A stretch of DNA of 64,000 bases from Porphyrobacter sp. GTDB taxonomy: Bacteria; Pseudomonadota; Alphaproteobacteria; Sphingomonadales; Sphingomonadaceae. Of this stretch, positions 36,054-43,188 are shown piece by piece. The notes under the pieces were generated by a model. That model saw nothing but the letters and a program-made list of their open reading frames with translations, did not search any database and was not told where the DNA came from. Position numbers and translations under genes: made by a program. Position 1 is the stretch's first letter. Each line of letters opens with the position of its first letter. The stretch spans positions 608,377 to 672,376 of the forward strand of contig JAPZRO010000001.1 in the NCBI GenBank assembly GCA_027531395.1, in the 5' to 3' direction.

Positions 36054-37345
36054 GCATCGACCTGACCATCCGCCCGCGCCTCTCCGCGCTCGAAGCCGCC
36101 TGGGTGATCGCCCGGCGCGATTTCGTCGCGGTGCTGTTCAGCCGCGCCTTCCTGTTCTTCCTGCTCGGGCCGTTGTTCCCGGTAATCGTCGGCGGCCTCG
36201 CCGGCGCGATCGGCGGCGAGGTGCAGCGCGAGGCGGTGAGCGTCGAGATCGGCCTCGCCATGAGCGAGGCGGATAACGCCGCGATGATCGAGGCGGGCAA
36301 GCGCCTTACCCCGCAGCTCGGCGGCGCGCTGCCGTCGCTGCGCGAGGTGCCCGAGGCCAAGGGCGATCCCGCATTCGATGCGCGCGCCTTCATGGAAGCG
36401 CGGCGCGGGAATTACGCCGCGATCCTCACCGGCACGCTGGCAAGCCCGCAGCTGGTCGGGACCGAAGGGCAGGTTCGTCGCTGGCAGGGGCCGGTCGGCC
36501 TGCTCGCCGGCCATGCCACCAGCGCCGAGCCGACCACCTTCCCTGAAGTCGCCAGCGCGGTGGTGACCACCAGCGCCGCGGCCGAACGCTCCAGCCGCAT
36601 CCAGACCGCGCAGGTCGCGCAGATGCTGCTGTTCCTGCTGACGATGCTGCTGGCGGGCATGGTGCTCTCCAACCTCGTCGAGGAGAAGGCGAACAAGATC
36701 ATCGAGATCCTCGCCGCCGCCATCCCGATGGACGCGGTGTTCATGGGCAAGCTGTTCGCGATGCTCGCGGTGTCCTTCGTCGGCATCGGGGTATGGGGGC
36801 TGGCGGCCTATGGCTTCTGGACTGTGGGCAGCGACGCGATCACCGCAGCGAGCGGGTTCGACATCGCCCGCCTGCCCGCGCCCGCCGTGGGCTGGCCGCT
36901 GTTCCTGGCTCTGGGCGTTATCTATTTCGCGATGGCCTATCTGCTGCTCGGCGCGCTGTTCCTCACTATCGGCGCGATGGCGAACACGGTGCGCGAGGTG
37001 CAGACCCTGTCGATGCCCGTCACCATGATGCAGCTGATGGTGTTCTTCCTCGCCGCCTACACCATCAAGCAGCCCGGTTCAGGCCTCGAACTGGCGGCGA
37101 TCGTCTTCCCGCTGTCCTCGCCTTTCGCGATGTTGGCGCGCGCGGCGATGGAGCCTTCCTTGTGGACCCACGCGCTCGCGTTGGCGTGGCAGGGGCTGGC
37201 GGTGCTGGCACTGGTCAAGGGCGGCGCGGTGCTGTTCCGCAAGCGGGTGATGAAGTCGGGCGGGGCCGGACGCGCCCCGCGCAATGGGGGGCGCCGCGGC
37301 TGGTTCGCCCGTCGCACCTCAGGCACGGCCGAACCGGCGGAATAG
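36050..37345 (+). CDS. ABC-2 type permease (NatB-like)
   Basis: A 431-residue inner-membrane protein. One N-terminal transmembrane segment (FLFFLLGPLFPVIVGGLAGAIGG) is followed by an external domain of about 130 residues. Five or so segments follow, starting at MLLFLLTMLLAGMVLSNLVEEKANKIIEILAAAIPMD, which holds the typical ExKxxxxxE motif of ABC-2 exporters. It ends with a basic cytoplasmic tail. It is coupled to the ATPase gene by an ATGA overlap. Confidence 0.9.
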   Translation: MSIDLTIRPRLSALEAAWVIARRDFVAVLFSRAFLFFLLGPLFPVIVGGLAGAIGGEVQREAVSVEIGLAMSEADNAAMIEAGKRLTPQLGGALPSLREVPEAKGDPAFDARAFMEARRGNYAAILTGTLASPQLVGTEGQVRRWQGPVGLLAGHATSAEPTTFPEVASAVVTTSAAAERSSRIQTAQVAQMLLFLLTMLLAGMVLSNLVEEKANKIIEILAAAIPMDAVFMGKLFAMLAVSFVGIGVWGLAAYGFWTVGSDAITAASGFDIARLPAPAVGWPLFLALGVIYFAMAYLLLGALFLTIGAMANTVREVQTLSMPVTMMQLMVFFLAAYTIKQPGSGLELAAIVFPLSSPFAMLARAAMEPSLWTHALALAWQGLAVLALVKGGAVLFRKRVMKSGGAGRAPRNGGRRGWFARRTSGTAEPAE

Positions 37346-37366
37346 GTTCCAAATCGCAACCCACTA

Positions 37367-37382
37367 TTGACAACCCTGTCAG
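37367..37382. promoter_or_regulatory. TTGACA-type -35 inside a TGACA-N4-TGTCA palindrome upstream of CYP153
   Basis: TTGACAACCCTGTCAG contains a perfect 5-base inverted repeat spaced by 4, and its left half is a perfect -35 hexamer. It lies 72 bases before the P450 start, in the only gap available. A TetR-type repressor acting on such a site is plausible, though no tetR gene is in the window. The matching -10 is not clear. Confidence 0.45.
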
Positions 37383-37453
37383 TTAAGGCAGGATGCGACT
37401 CGGACCAGCGCGGCCCCTTGCGTTTGAGGGAGCTCGCCGGACGGGAGAGAGAC

Positions 37454-38809
37454 ATGGCTACGATTGCACCCCCCACACCGATGGGCGTGCAGCGCCCGCA
37501 GGTGCGCCGCGAACCGACGTCCTATGAAGCGCTCAAGAAGCACTTCGAGACCCATCCCGAAGAGCGCCTGAAGCACACGCACCCTTGGGATGTCAGCCGC
37601 TCGGACATCTATTTCGAGGACAAGTGGCAGCCGGTGTTCGCCGAAATGCGCAAGGCCGGGCAGTTGCACTGGATTCCGGAAAGCCCCTATGGCCCCTACT
37701 GGGCGGTGGTCGGCCACAAGGCGATCCAGCACATCGAGGCCTTGCCTGAAACCTTCTCTTCGAGCTGGGAATATGGCGGCATCACCATCCTCAACCGCCT
37801 GTCGGAAGAGGAGCTCGCCGCCAGCAACATCGAACGGCGCGAGCTGCCGATGTTCATCGCCATGGATCGCCCGCAGCACACCGGCCAGCGCCGGACGGTG
37901 GCCAACAAGTTCACCCCTTCCGCGATTGCCGACATGGAAGCGGAAATCCGCCAGCGCACCGGCGAACTGCTCGATTCGCTGCCGCGCGGCGAGGTGTTCG
38001 ACTGGGTCGACACCGTCTCGATCGAGCTGACCACCGGGATGCTGGCGATCCTGTTCGGCTTCCCCTGGGAAGACCGCCGCCTGCTGACCTTCTGGTCGGA
38101 CTGGTCGGGCGATACCGAACTCGGCTCGGTGCGCGCGCTTGACGATTTGCGCTGGGGCATCCTCCAGGAAATGGCGGCCTATTTCCAGTCGCTGTGGATC
38201 GAGCGCACGATGGACAAGGAGCCGGGCAGCGATCTCATCTCGATGATGATCCACTCGCCCGCGATGAACCAGATGAGCCCCGAGGAATTCATGGGCAATC
38301 TGGTGCTGCTGATCGTGGGCGGGAACGACACCACCCGCAACACCATGAGCGGCATCATCCACGCGCTCGACCAGTTCCCCGATCAGCGCAAGCTCTACGA
38401 GGAACGGCCCGAACTGATCCCCAACGCGGTGCAGGAAATCCTGCGGATGCAGGTGCCGCTGGCCCATATGCGCCGCACCTGCACCGAGGATACCGAGGTG
38501 TTCGGGCAGACCATCAAGAAGGGCGACAAGGTGGTGCTGTGGTACATCAGCGCCAACCGCGACGAGGAAGTGTTCGAGAACCCCGACAAGCTCGACATCA
38601 CCCGCGACAACGCCCGTCGCCACCTCGCCTTCGGCTATGGCATCCACCGCTGCGTTGGTGCCCGTCTCGCCGAACTTCAGCTGCGCGTGCTGCTGGAGGA
38701 AATGCACAAGCGCCGGATGCGCGTCCATGTGGCTGGCGATGTCGAGCGGGTGCGGGCGAACTTCGTCCACGGCTTCCGCAAGCTCGACGTCGAGATCACG
38801 ACCTTCTGA
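37454..38809 (+). CDS. Cytochrome P450, CYP153 family (alkane/fatty acid omega-hydroxylase type)
   Basis: A 451-residue P450. LLIVGGNDTTRNTMSG (I-helix), EILR (EXXR) and HLAFGYGIHRCVGARLAELQLRVL (haem loop) match the CYP153 alkane terminal hydroxylases as I recall them. The family oxidises medium-chain alkanes, alkenes or fatty acids with ferredoxin and ferredoxin reductase. The ATG at 37454 follows GGGAGAGA; the track start at 37367 overlaps the probable promoter. The FAD reductase at 32695 could serve as redox partner, but it is 3.5 kb away with other genes between. Confidence 0.9.
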   Translation: MATIAPPTPMGVQRPQVRREPTSYEALKKHFETHPEERLKHTHPWDVSRSDIYFEDKWQPVFAEMRKAGQLHWIPESPYGPYWAVVGHKAIQHIEALPETFSSSWEYGGITILNRLSEEELAASNIERRELPMFIAMDRPQHTGQRRTVANKFTPSAIADMEAEIRQRTGELLDSLPRGEVFDWVDTVSIELTTGMLAILFGFPWEDRRLLTFWSDWSGDTELGSVRALDDLRWGILQEMAAYFQSLWIERTMDKEPGSDLISMMIHSPAMNQMSPEEFMGNLVLLIVGGNDTTRNTMSGIIHALDQFPDQRKLYEERPELIPNAVQEILRMQVPLAHMRRTCTEDTEVFGQTIKKGDKVVLWYISANRDEEVFENPDKLDITRDNARRHLAFGYGIHRCVGARLAELQLRVLLEEMHKRRMRVHVAGDVERVRANFVHGFRKLDVEITTF

Positions 38810-38826
38810 TCTCCTGAAACTTCCCC

Positions 38827-38858
38827 GGTGTCTCGCGCGTATATTTGTGCGAGACACC
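38827..38858. promoter_or_regulatory. 10-bp perfect inverted repeat around a TATATT box upstream of msrB
   Basis: GGTGTCTCGC and GCGAGACACC face each other across 12 bases that contain TATATT, between the CYP153 stop and msrB. No T-run follows, so it is unlikely to be an intrinsic terminator. The position over a -10-like box, 17 bases before the msrB start, fits an operator, perhaps for oxidative-stress control. A 3' stem protecting the P450 mRNA is the alternative. Confidence 0.55.
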
Positions 38859-38874
38859 ACGGAAGGAATCTCCC

Positions 38875-39372
38875 ATGCGCCTGCCTGATGCCAACCGCCG
38901 CACCGTGCTCGCCGCCGCCGGGATCGGCGCGGTGCTGCCGCTGGTCGCAGCCTGCGGTGCCTCGCCCGCCGAGGCGAAAGGCTTCCGCGTCACCAAGACC
39001 GAAGCCGAATGGCGCCGCATTCTCACCCGCGAGCAGTATCACATCCTGCGCGAAGAGGGGACGGAGCGCGCCTTCAGCCACCCGCTCAACAAGGAAAAGC
39101 GCAAAGGCACCTTCACCTGCGCGGGCTGCGGCAATACGCTCTATGCCTCGGCGCACAAGTATGACAGCGGCACCGGCTGGCCAAGCTTCTGGCAGGCGAT
39201 CGACAAGGGAGCGGTCGGCACCAGCACCGACTACAAGATCGGCTATCCCCGCACCGAAGTGCATTGCGCCGATTGCGGCGGGCATCTCGGCCATATCTTC
39301 GGAGACGGCCCGCAGCCGACCGGCAAGCGGCACTGCATCAACGGGCTGGCGCTGAAGTTCGTGCCGGGTTAG
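38875..39372 (+). CDS. msrB: Peptide-methionine (R)-S-oxide reductase, exported
   Basis: A 165-residue MsrB that repairs methionine-R-sulfoxide. The start at 38875 follows GGAAGGA. The N-terminus NRRTVLAAAGIGAVLPLVAACG has a twin-arginine pair and a lipobox-like AAC, so the enzyme is exported and perhaps lipid-anchored. Structural zinc cysteines are CAGC and CADC, and the catalytic Cys is in RHCINGLALKF. It shares 4 bases at its 3' end with the convergent PilZ gene. Confidence 0.94.
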   Translation: MRLPDANRRTVLAAAGIGAVLPLVAACGASPAEAKGFRVTKTEAEWRRILTREQYHILREEGTERAFSHPLNKEKRKGTFTCAGCGNTLYASAHKYDSGTGWPSFWQAIDKGAVGTSTDYKIGYPRTEVHCADCGGHLGHIFGDGPQPTGKRHCINGLALKFVPG

Positions 39373-40010
39373 CCCTCGAGCAGCGCCGGAGCCTGAAGCC
39401 GCGCCGCCAGCCGGGCGAAATCGCCGAGCGTGAAGGTGTCGTCGAACACCACGCCGTAATGCTGCCCGCGCCGCCAGCGCACTTTGGCGCGCACCTCGCG
39501 CAGCATCCCGCCAAGGTCGGGCGCCTCGATCCGCACCGTCTGGTCGATCGCCAGCAGCGCGTCGCATTCGAAACGCGCGCCCTGCTGCGACAGGTTCTCC
39601 ACCACCGCTTCGCTGGTCTGCGTCAGGGTGCTGACCCGGACCGGGAAACACAGGCCGAGCCGCAGTCCGCGCTTGGGATAGTCGCCGGATTCGTTGATCA
39701 GCTGCTCGACATCCACGGTCTGCGCGAAGGCGAAGCCGGCCTCGTTGTCGCGGTTCCACACCCGCACGATCTGGTAGACCGCGCCGCCGGGCATATGCAG
39801 CTCGAAATCATGGCAGCCCGGCAGGGCGTGGAACAGGCGCACGCTGACGCCGGTTTCCGAGACATCGCGGATGACGCAGACGAATTCGCCCTGCGCCGAA
39901 ACCAGCTTGGCGGCGCGGATCAGGAGGGTGAAACGCGGCGCGACGCGCTGTTCCGCACCGTCCGGTTCAGGCCCGTCTTCCTGTCGTGCGAAACTCGCAG
40001 CCTTGTCCAT
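39369..40010 (-). CDS. Tandem PilZ-domain protein (c-di-GMP receptor)
   Basis: A 213-residue cytoplasmic protein with two PilZ domains. The first (about 25-110) has RVAPR (RxxxR) and DVSETG (D/NxSxxG), the c-di-GMP binding pair. The second (about 115-205) has NLSQQG but only RGLR for the arginine motif, so it may bind poorly or only stabilise dimers. The start MDKAASF at 40010 is chosen; the track start at 40175 would run into the tRNA region. There is no motility or cellulose gene nearby to suggest the output. Confidence 0.88.
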   Translation of the reverse strand: MDKAASFARQEDGPEPDGAEQRVAPRFTLLIRAAKLVSAQGEFVCVIRDVSETGVSVRLFHALPGCHDFELHMPGGAVYQIVRVWNRDNEAGFAFAQTVDVEQLINESGDYPKRGLRLGLCFPVRVSTLTQTSEAVVENLSQQGARFECDALLAIDQTVRIEAPDLGGMLREVRAKVRWRRGQHYGVVFDDTFTLGDFARLAARLQAPALLEG

Positions 40011-40177
40011 GCCCGTGTCGCCCTGCGCGCGGCGCTGCCCCCGCCAGCGGGAGCAACGGGGCGCGTGTGTCCCATGCTTGTCGGAAAGCTGTAAGTGCAA
40101 CAGGTTAAGCGGTGGATAATGCGCAGCCTGTGGTTTGTGAGAGGGGAAAGGCCCTCGCGGTGCGCGATGACACATCG

Positions 40178-40259
40178 TACGGGCGGCGGGACTCGAACCC
40201 GCACGAGCAAAGCTCAGGGGATTTTAAGTCCCCGGCGTCTACCATTCCGCCACGCCCGC
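40178..40259 (-). tRNA. tRNA-Leu (anticodon UAA)
   Basis: The minus strand folds as a class II tRNA of 82 bases. The acceptor is GCGGGCG with CGCCCGT (first pair G-U) and discriminator A. The anticodon stem GGGGA/TCCCC encloses CTTAAAA, giving anticodon TAA. The variable arm is GAGC-TTT-GCTC, and the T arm is GCGGG-TTCGAGT-CCCGC. CCA is not encoded. It reads UUA codons, which are rare in this GC-rich genome. The 641-residue plus-strand ORF that crosses it is an artefact. Confidence 0.95.
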
Positions 40260-40366
40260 ATAGCGAGAGCCCTTGCCACAGATTGACAGCGGAAGGCCAG
40301 AGCTTGCCAGCGGGCAGGCGATGCCCCATCTCGCCGGAGGCAAGAGGCAGCAGAGGGCAGGCAAGT

Positions 40367-42037
40367 ATGGCTGACGCGCATTCGGTGGTTGCCACGATCC
40401 AGCCAGCGATCACCCTGCTCGGCCTCGGGATCGGCGCGGCGCTTGCCAGCCGGGCGCTGCGGCTCAATCCGATTGTCGGCTATATCGGCCTGGGGCTGGG
40501 CCTCGCGGGCCTCGGCATGGCGGAGGATTTCAGCGGGCCGCTGGTCGCCGCGATGGCCGAAGCGGGGGTGATGTTCCTGCTGTTCAACCTCGGCCTGCAT
40601 TTCTCGCTCGGGCGGATCCGCGCCGAGGCGGGCAATATCTTCGGCTTCGGCAGCTTGCAGATGCTGGTCGCGGGCGGCGCCTTTGCCGCACTGCTCGCCG
40701 CCTTCGGCCTGCCCATCGCCTTCGCGGTGATCGCCGGCTTCGGGCTGGGCCTGTCCTCCACCGCCGTCGTCATCGGCCTGATCCGCGAGCGCGACCAGGA
40801 GGACTGCCCGGTGGGCCGCGCGGCGCAGGCGATCCTGATCTTCCAGGACATTGCCGCAATCATGCTGCTGGTGGGCGCAGGCGCGCTGGCCGAGGGCGGC
40901 AACCTGCTGCCCGCGCTCGGCATCGCCGGGGCCAAGGCGCTTGCGGCCTTCGGCGTCGCCGTGCTGTTCGCGCGGCTGCTCACCGAGCCGCTGTTCCGCC
41001 TGATCGCCCGCGCGGGCACCACCGAGGTCTATACCGCAACCGCACTGTTCATCGCGCTGGCGGCGGGCTGGGCGACGGGGATGGCGGGGCTATCGCTGAC
41101 GCTCGGGGCCTTCCTCGGCGGGATGGCGGTAGCGGATTCGCGCTACCGCATTCTGGTGCAGACCGAGATCGATGCCTTCCGCGGGCTGTTCCTGAGCTTC
41201 TTCTTCATCTCGGTCGGCCTGTCGATCGATCCGGCGGCGCTGGCGCAGGACTGGCTATGGGTGCTGCTTGCCGCGGCGGGGCTGATCGTGCTCAAATGCG
41301 CGCTCAACGTGATCGCCGCGCTGGTCAACCGCTGGTCGGTGCCGGGCTCGATCCAGCTGGGCTTCCTGCTCGGGCAGGGGAGCGAGTTCACGCTGGTGCT
41401 GCTGGCGCTGCCGGCGGTGGCGGGGCTCGCCGAGCCGCGGCTGGTCTCGACGCTGGTGACCGCGATCGCGATCAGTCTCGCGGTGACGCCGCCAGTCTCG
41501 AACCTCGGGCGCAAACTGGCGGGCCGTCTGCGCGCCGGGCCGCCCGATGCCAAGCTGGCGGGCGACGAGGCACCGGTAGTGATCATCGGGCTGACCCCGG
41601 CTGGGCGCGCGGTGGCCGATGCGCTGGCGTTCAACGACATCGGCTACATCGCGATCGAGCCCGATCACGACCGCTTCCAGATCGCGCTCGCCGACGGCTA
41701 TCACGTGCATCAGGCCAATCCGGCCGACCCGCGCAGCTGGGACGCGATCGGGATGGGCAAGCGCGAGGTCGTGGTGGTGGCAACCGGCAATGCCGAGGTC
41801 TCGCGCGAGCTGACGCCGCTGGTGCAGGAGCGCCTGCCCGGCATCGCGCGGGTGATCGCGCTGAAGGGGGCAGACGCAATCGAGGAGTTCGCTGCGCTCG
41901 GCATGGTGCCGGTCGACATCGCCGCCAGCGGCGGGCCGGAGCGGCTCGCCGATCTGGTGTTCGCCTCGCTCGGACGCGAGCGAAGGCTCCCGGTGCCGGG
42001 ATGGGCGGACGAAGGAGGGCTGAGCGCCGCCGCCTGA
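40367..42037 (+). CDS. CPA2-family cation:proton antiporter with TrkA-N domain
   Basis: A 556-residue membrane antiporter of the KefB/KefC kind. About 12 hydrophobic segments occupy residues 5-390. FGLGLSSTAVVIGLIRE and FQDIAAIMLL carry the conserved CPA2 features, including the Q-D pair of the KefC type. A cytoplasmic TrkA-N/Rossmann domain (about 400-520) begins APVVIIGLTPAGRAVADAL and has I-E-P-D as nucleotide-contact residues. It likely exchanges K+ or Na+ for protons under nucleotide or glutathione control. The ATG at 40367 follows GAGGG; the longer track start runs across the tRNA. Confidence 0.92.
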   Translation: MADAHSVVATIQPAITLLGLGIGAALASRALRLNPIVGYIGLGLGLAGLGMAEDFSGPLVAAMAEAGVMFLLFNLGLHFSLGRIRAEAGNIFGFGSLQMLVAGGAFAALLAAFGLPIAFAVIAGFGLGLSSTAVVIGLIRERDQEDCPVGRAAQAILIFQDIAAIMLLVGAGALAEGGNLLPALGIAGAKALAAFGVAVLFARLLTEPLFRLIARAGTTEVYTATALFIALAAGWATGMAGLSLTLGAFLGGMAVADSRYRILVQTEIDAFRGLFLSFFFISVGLSIDPAALAQDWLWVLLAAAGLIVLKCALNVIAALVNRWSVPGSIQLGFLLGQGSEFTLVLLALPAVAGLAEPRLVSTLVTAIAISLAVTPPVSNLGRKLAGRLRAGPPDAKLAGDEAPVVIIGLTPAGRAVADALAFNDIGYIAIEPDHDRFQIALADGYHVHQANPADPRSWDAIGMGKREVVVVATGNAEVSRELTPLVQERLPGIARVIALKGADAIEEFAALGMVPVDIAASGGPERLADLVFASLGRERRLPVPGWADEGGLSAAA

Positions 42038-42065
42038 GCAGCGGCGCAGGGGATCGAGCCCCGAA

Positions 42066-42347
42066 TCAACCTTCGTTGAGGCGCTCGCGGATTTCCTTGC
42101 CGGCCTTGAAATAGGGCACGCGCTTGGCAGGCACCTTCACCGTCTCGCCCGTGCGCGGGTTGCGGCCGCTGCGGGCCTCGCGCTCGCGGGTGGAGAAGGC
42201 ACCGAAACCGCGCAGTTCGACCCGGCCACCTTCGGCCAGACGCTGTGCGATTTCATCAAAGAAGATGTCCACCACCTGCTCGATTTCCTCGGCACGCAGT
42301 TCGGGATTATCCTTGTGCAGTTCCTGCAACAACTCGGATCTGATCAT
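42066..42347 (-). CDS. ihfB: Integration host factor subunit beta
   Basis: A 93-residue nucleoid protein that sharply bends DNA as a heterodimer with IhfA. MIRSELLQELHKDNPELRAEEIEQVVDIFF is the beta-subunit type start and RVELRGFGAFSTREREARSGRNPRTGE holds the beta-arm with the Arg-Asn-Pro DNA-intercalating tip. GGGAG precedes the ATG at 42347. The gene is convergent with the antiporter, with a weak GGGG/CCCC hairpin in the 28-base gap. Confidence 0.95.
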   Translation of the reverse strand: MIRSELLQELHKDNPELRAEEIEQVVDIFFDEIAQRLAEGGRVELRGFGAFSTREREARSGRNPRTGETVKVPAKRVPYFKAGKEIRERLNEG

Positions 42348-42559
42348 GGCGGTCTCCCGGCGCCCATGGACGGTCAAGCCGCCATATCACGCCGCATTGC
42401 GGGTTACCCCGTCGTTTCCTCAACTCGCCTCCGACCCGTGAGGCGCCCCCCTTTAGCCGCAGCACCCTACGCGATTCAATCCCGCAAGATGCGTACCTTA
42501 ACAGATTGTCAGAAATTGGTTTCAGGCGCAACGACTACAATTGTCAGTGCGCGCTTTTG
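42348..42559. other. Gap between ihfB and the GntR gene
   Basis: About 210 bases, AT-rich near 42490-42545, which should contain the ihfB promoter. ATTGTCAG occurs twice about 30 bases apart. No convincing -35/-10 pair or terminator was found. Confidence 0.3.
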
Positions 42560-42898
42560 TCAGGTGAAAACCGCCAGATCGGCCGGATCGAGGCCGAGCC
42601 GCACCATGCGGGAACGGATCTCGGGCCATTCCTCGCGCAGGAAGGCTTCGCGCTCGCGCGCGCGCAGGCGCTCGGCGGCACCCTTCACCACATACATCCC
42701 GACGCCGCGCTGCACCTCGACGAGCCCGTCGTTCTGGAACTGCTGGTAGGCCTTGGCGACCGTCAGCGGGTTCGCCCCCTGCTCCGCCGCGAGCGCCCGC
42801 ACCGAGGGCAGCATCGCGCCTTCGGGATAATCGCCGTCGATGATCGCGGCCGCGATCTGGTCGCGCAGCTTGAGATAGACGGGGCGGTTGGGGTTCAT
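42560..42898 (-). CDS. GntR-family transcriptional regulator, YtrA-type (short)
   Basis: A 112-residue regulator. The N-terminal winged helix-turn-helix runs about 5-75 (PVYLKLRDQIAAAIIDGDYPEGAMLPSVRALAAEQGANPLTVAKAYQQFQNDGLV), followed by a short helical tail as in YtrA proteins rather than a ligand domain. Such regulators usually control a neighbouring ABC transporter, but none is adjacent here. The start at 42898 (MNPNRP) is the family-like one; the track start at 42967 reaches into the palindromic repeat. Confidence 0.88.
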   Translation of the reverse strand: MNPNRPVYLKLRDQIAAAIIDGDYPEGAMLPSVRALAAEQGANPLTVAKAYQQFQNDGLVEVQRGVGMYVVKGAAERLRAREREAFLREEWPEIRSRMVRLGLDPADLAVFT

Positions 42899-42962
42899 GG
42901 GTGCATCAGTGCCATAATACAGCCATGCGGTCAAGGCGGGGAGCACCCGTACTTCTGCCTTC

Positions 42963-43058
42963 CCCACCCCGGACTTGATCCGGGGCCCCGCTGCCTCCTC
43001 TCTGGGGGCGTACTCCTCATAAGAGAAGCTGGGCCCCGGTCAGGCCCGGGGCGGGGTG
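42963..43058. repeat. Interspersed palindromic repeat of sphingomonad type
   Basis: Two perfect 7-bp palindromes frame the element: CCCCGGA-CTTGA-TCCGGGG (42968-42986) and GCCCCGG-N6-CCGGGGC (43033-43052). The outer ends CACCCC and GGGGTG also pair, so the piece of about 95 bases can form a large stem. The CCCCGGACTTGATCCGGGG core is, from memory, widespread between genes in alphaproteobacterial genomes. It sits between the divergent GntR and POT genes. Confidence 0.7.
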
Positions 43059-43188
43059 CCGGTGGCGCATTCCGTTACGCCCGCACGCAACAAAAGCTTC
43101 ACACGCGCGCGCAAGGCGCTAGGGTGCGCTCCCATTGCGGTGGTGTGGTGAGGCACCTCCCCCTAACCATTCGATGGGGATCGAATAC

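Noticed and set aside
40112-40366. N-terminal extension of the antiporter ORF
   Set aside because: It reads through tRNA-Leu. The ATG at 40367 with GAGGG upstream fits the family.
42509-42546. ATTGTCAG direct repeats near ihfB as operators
   Set aside because: Two 8-base matches in an AT-rich gap are weak evidence; no link to a promoter element could be shown.
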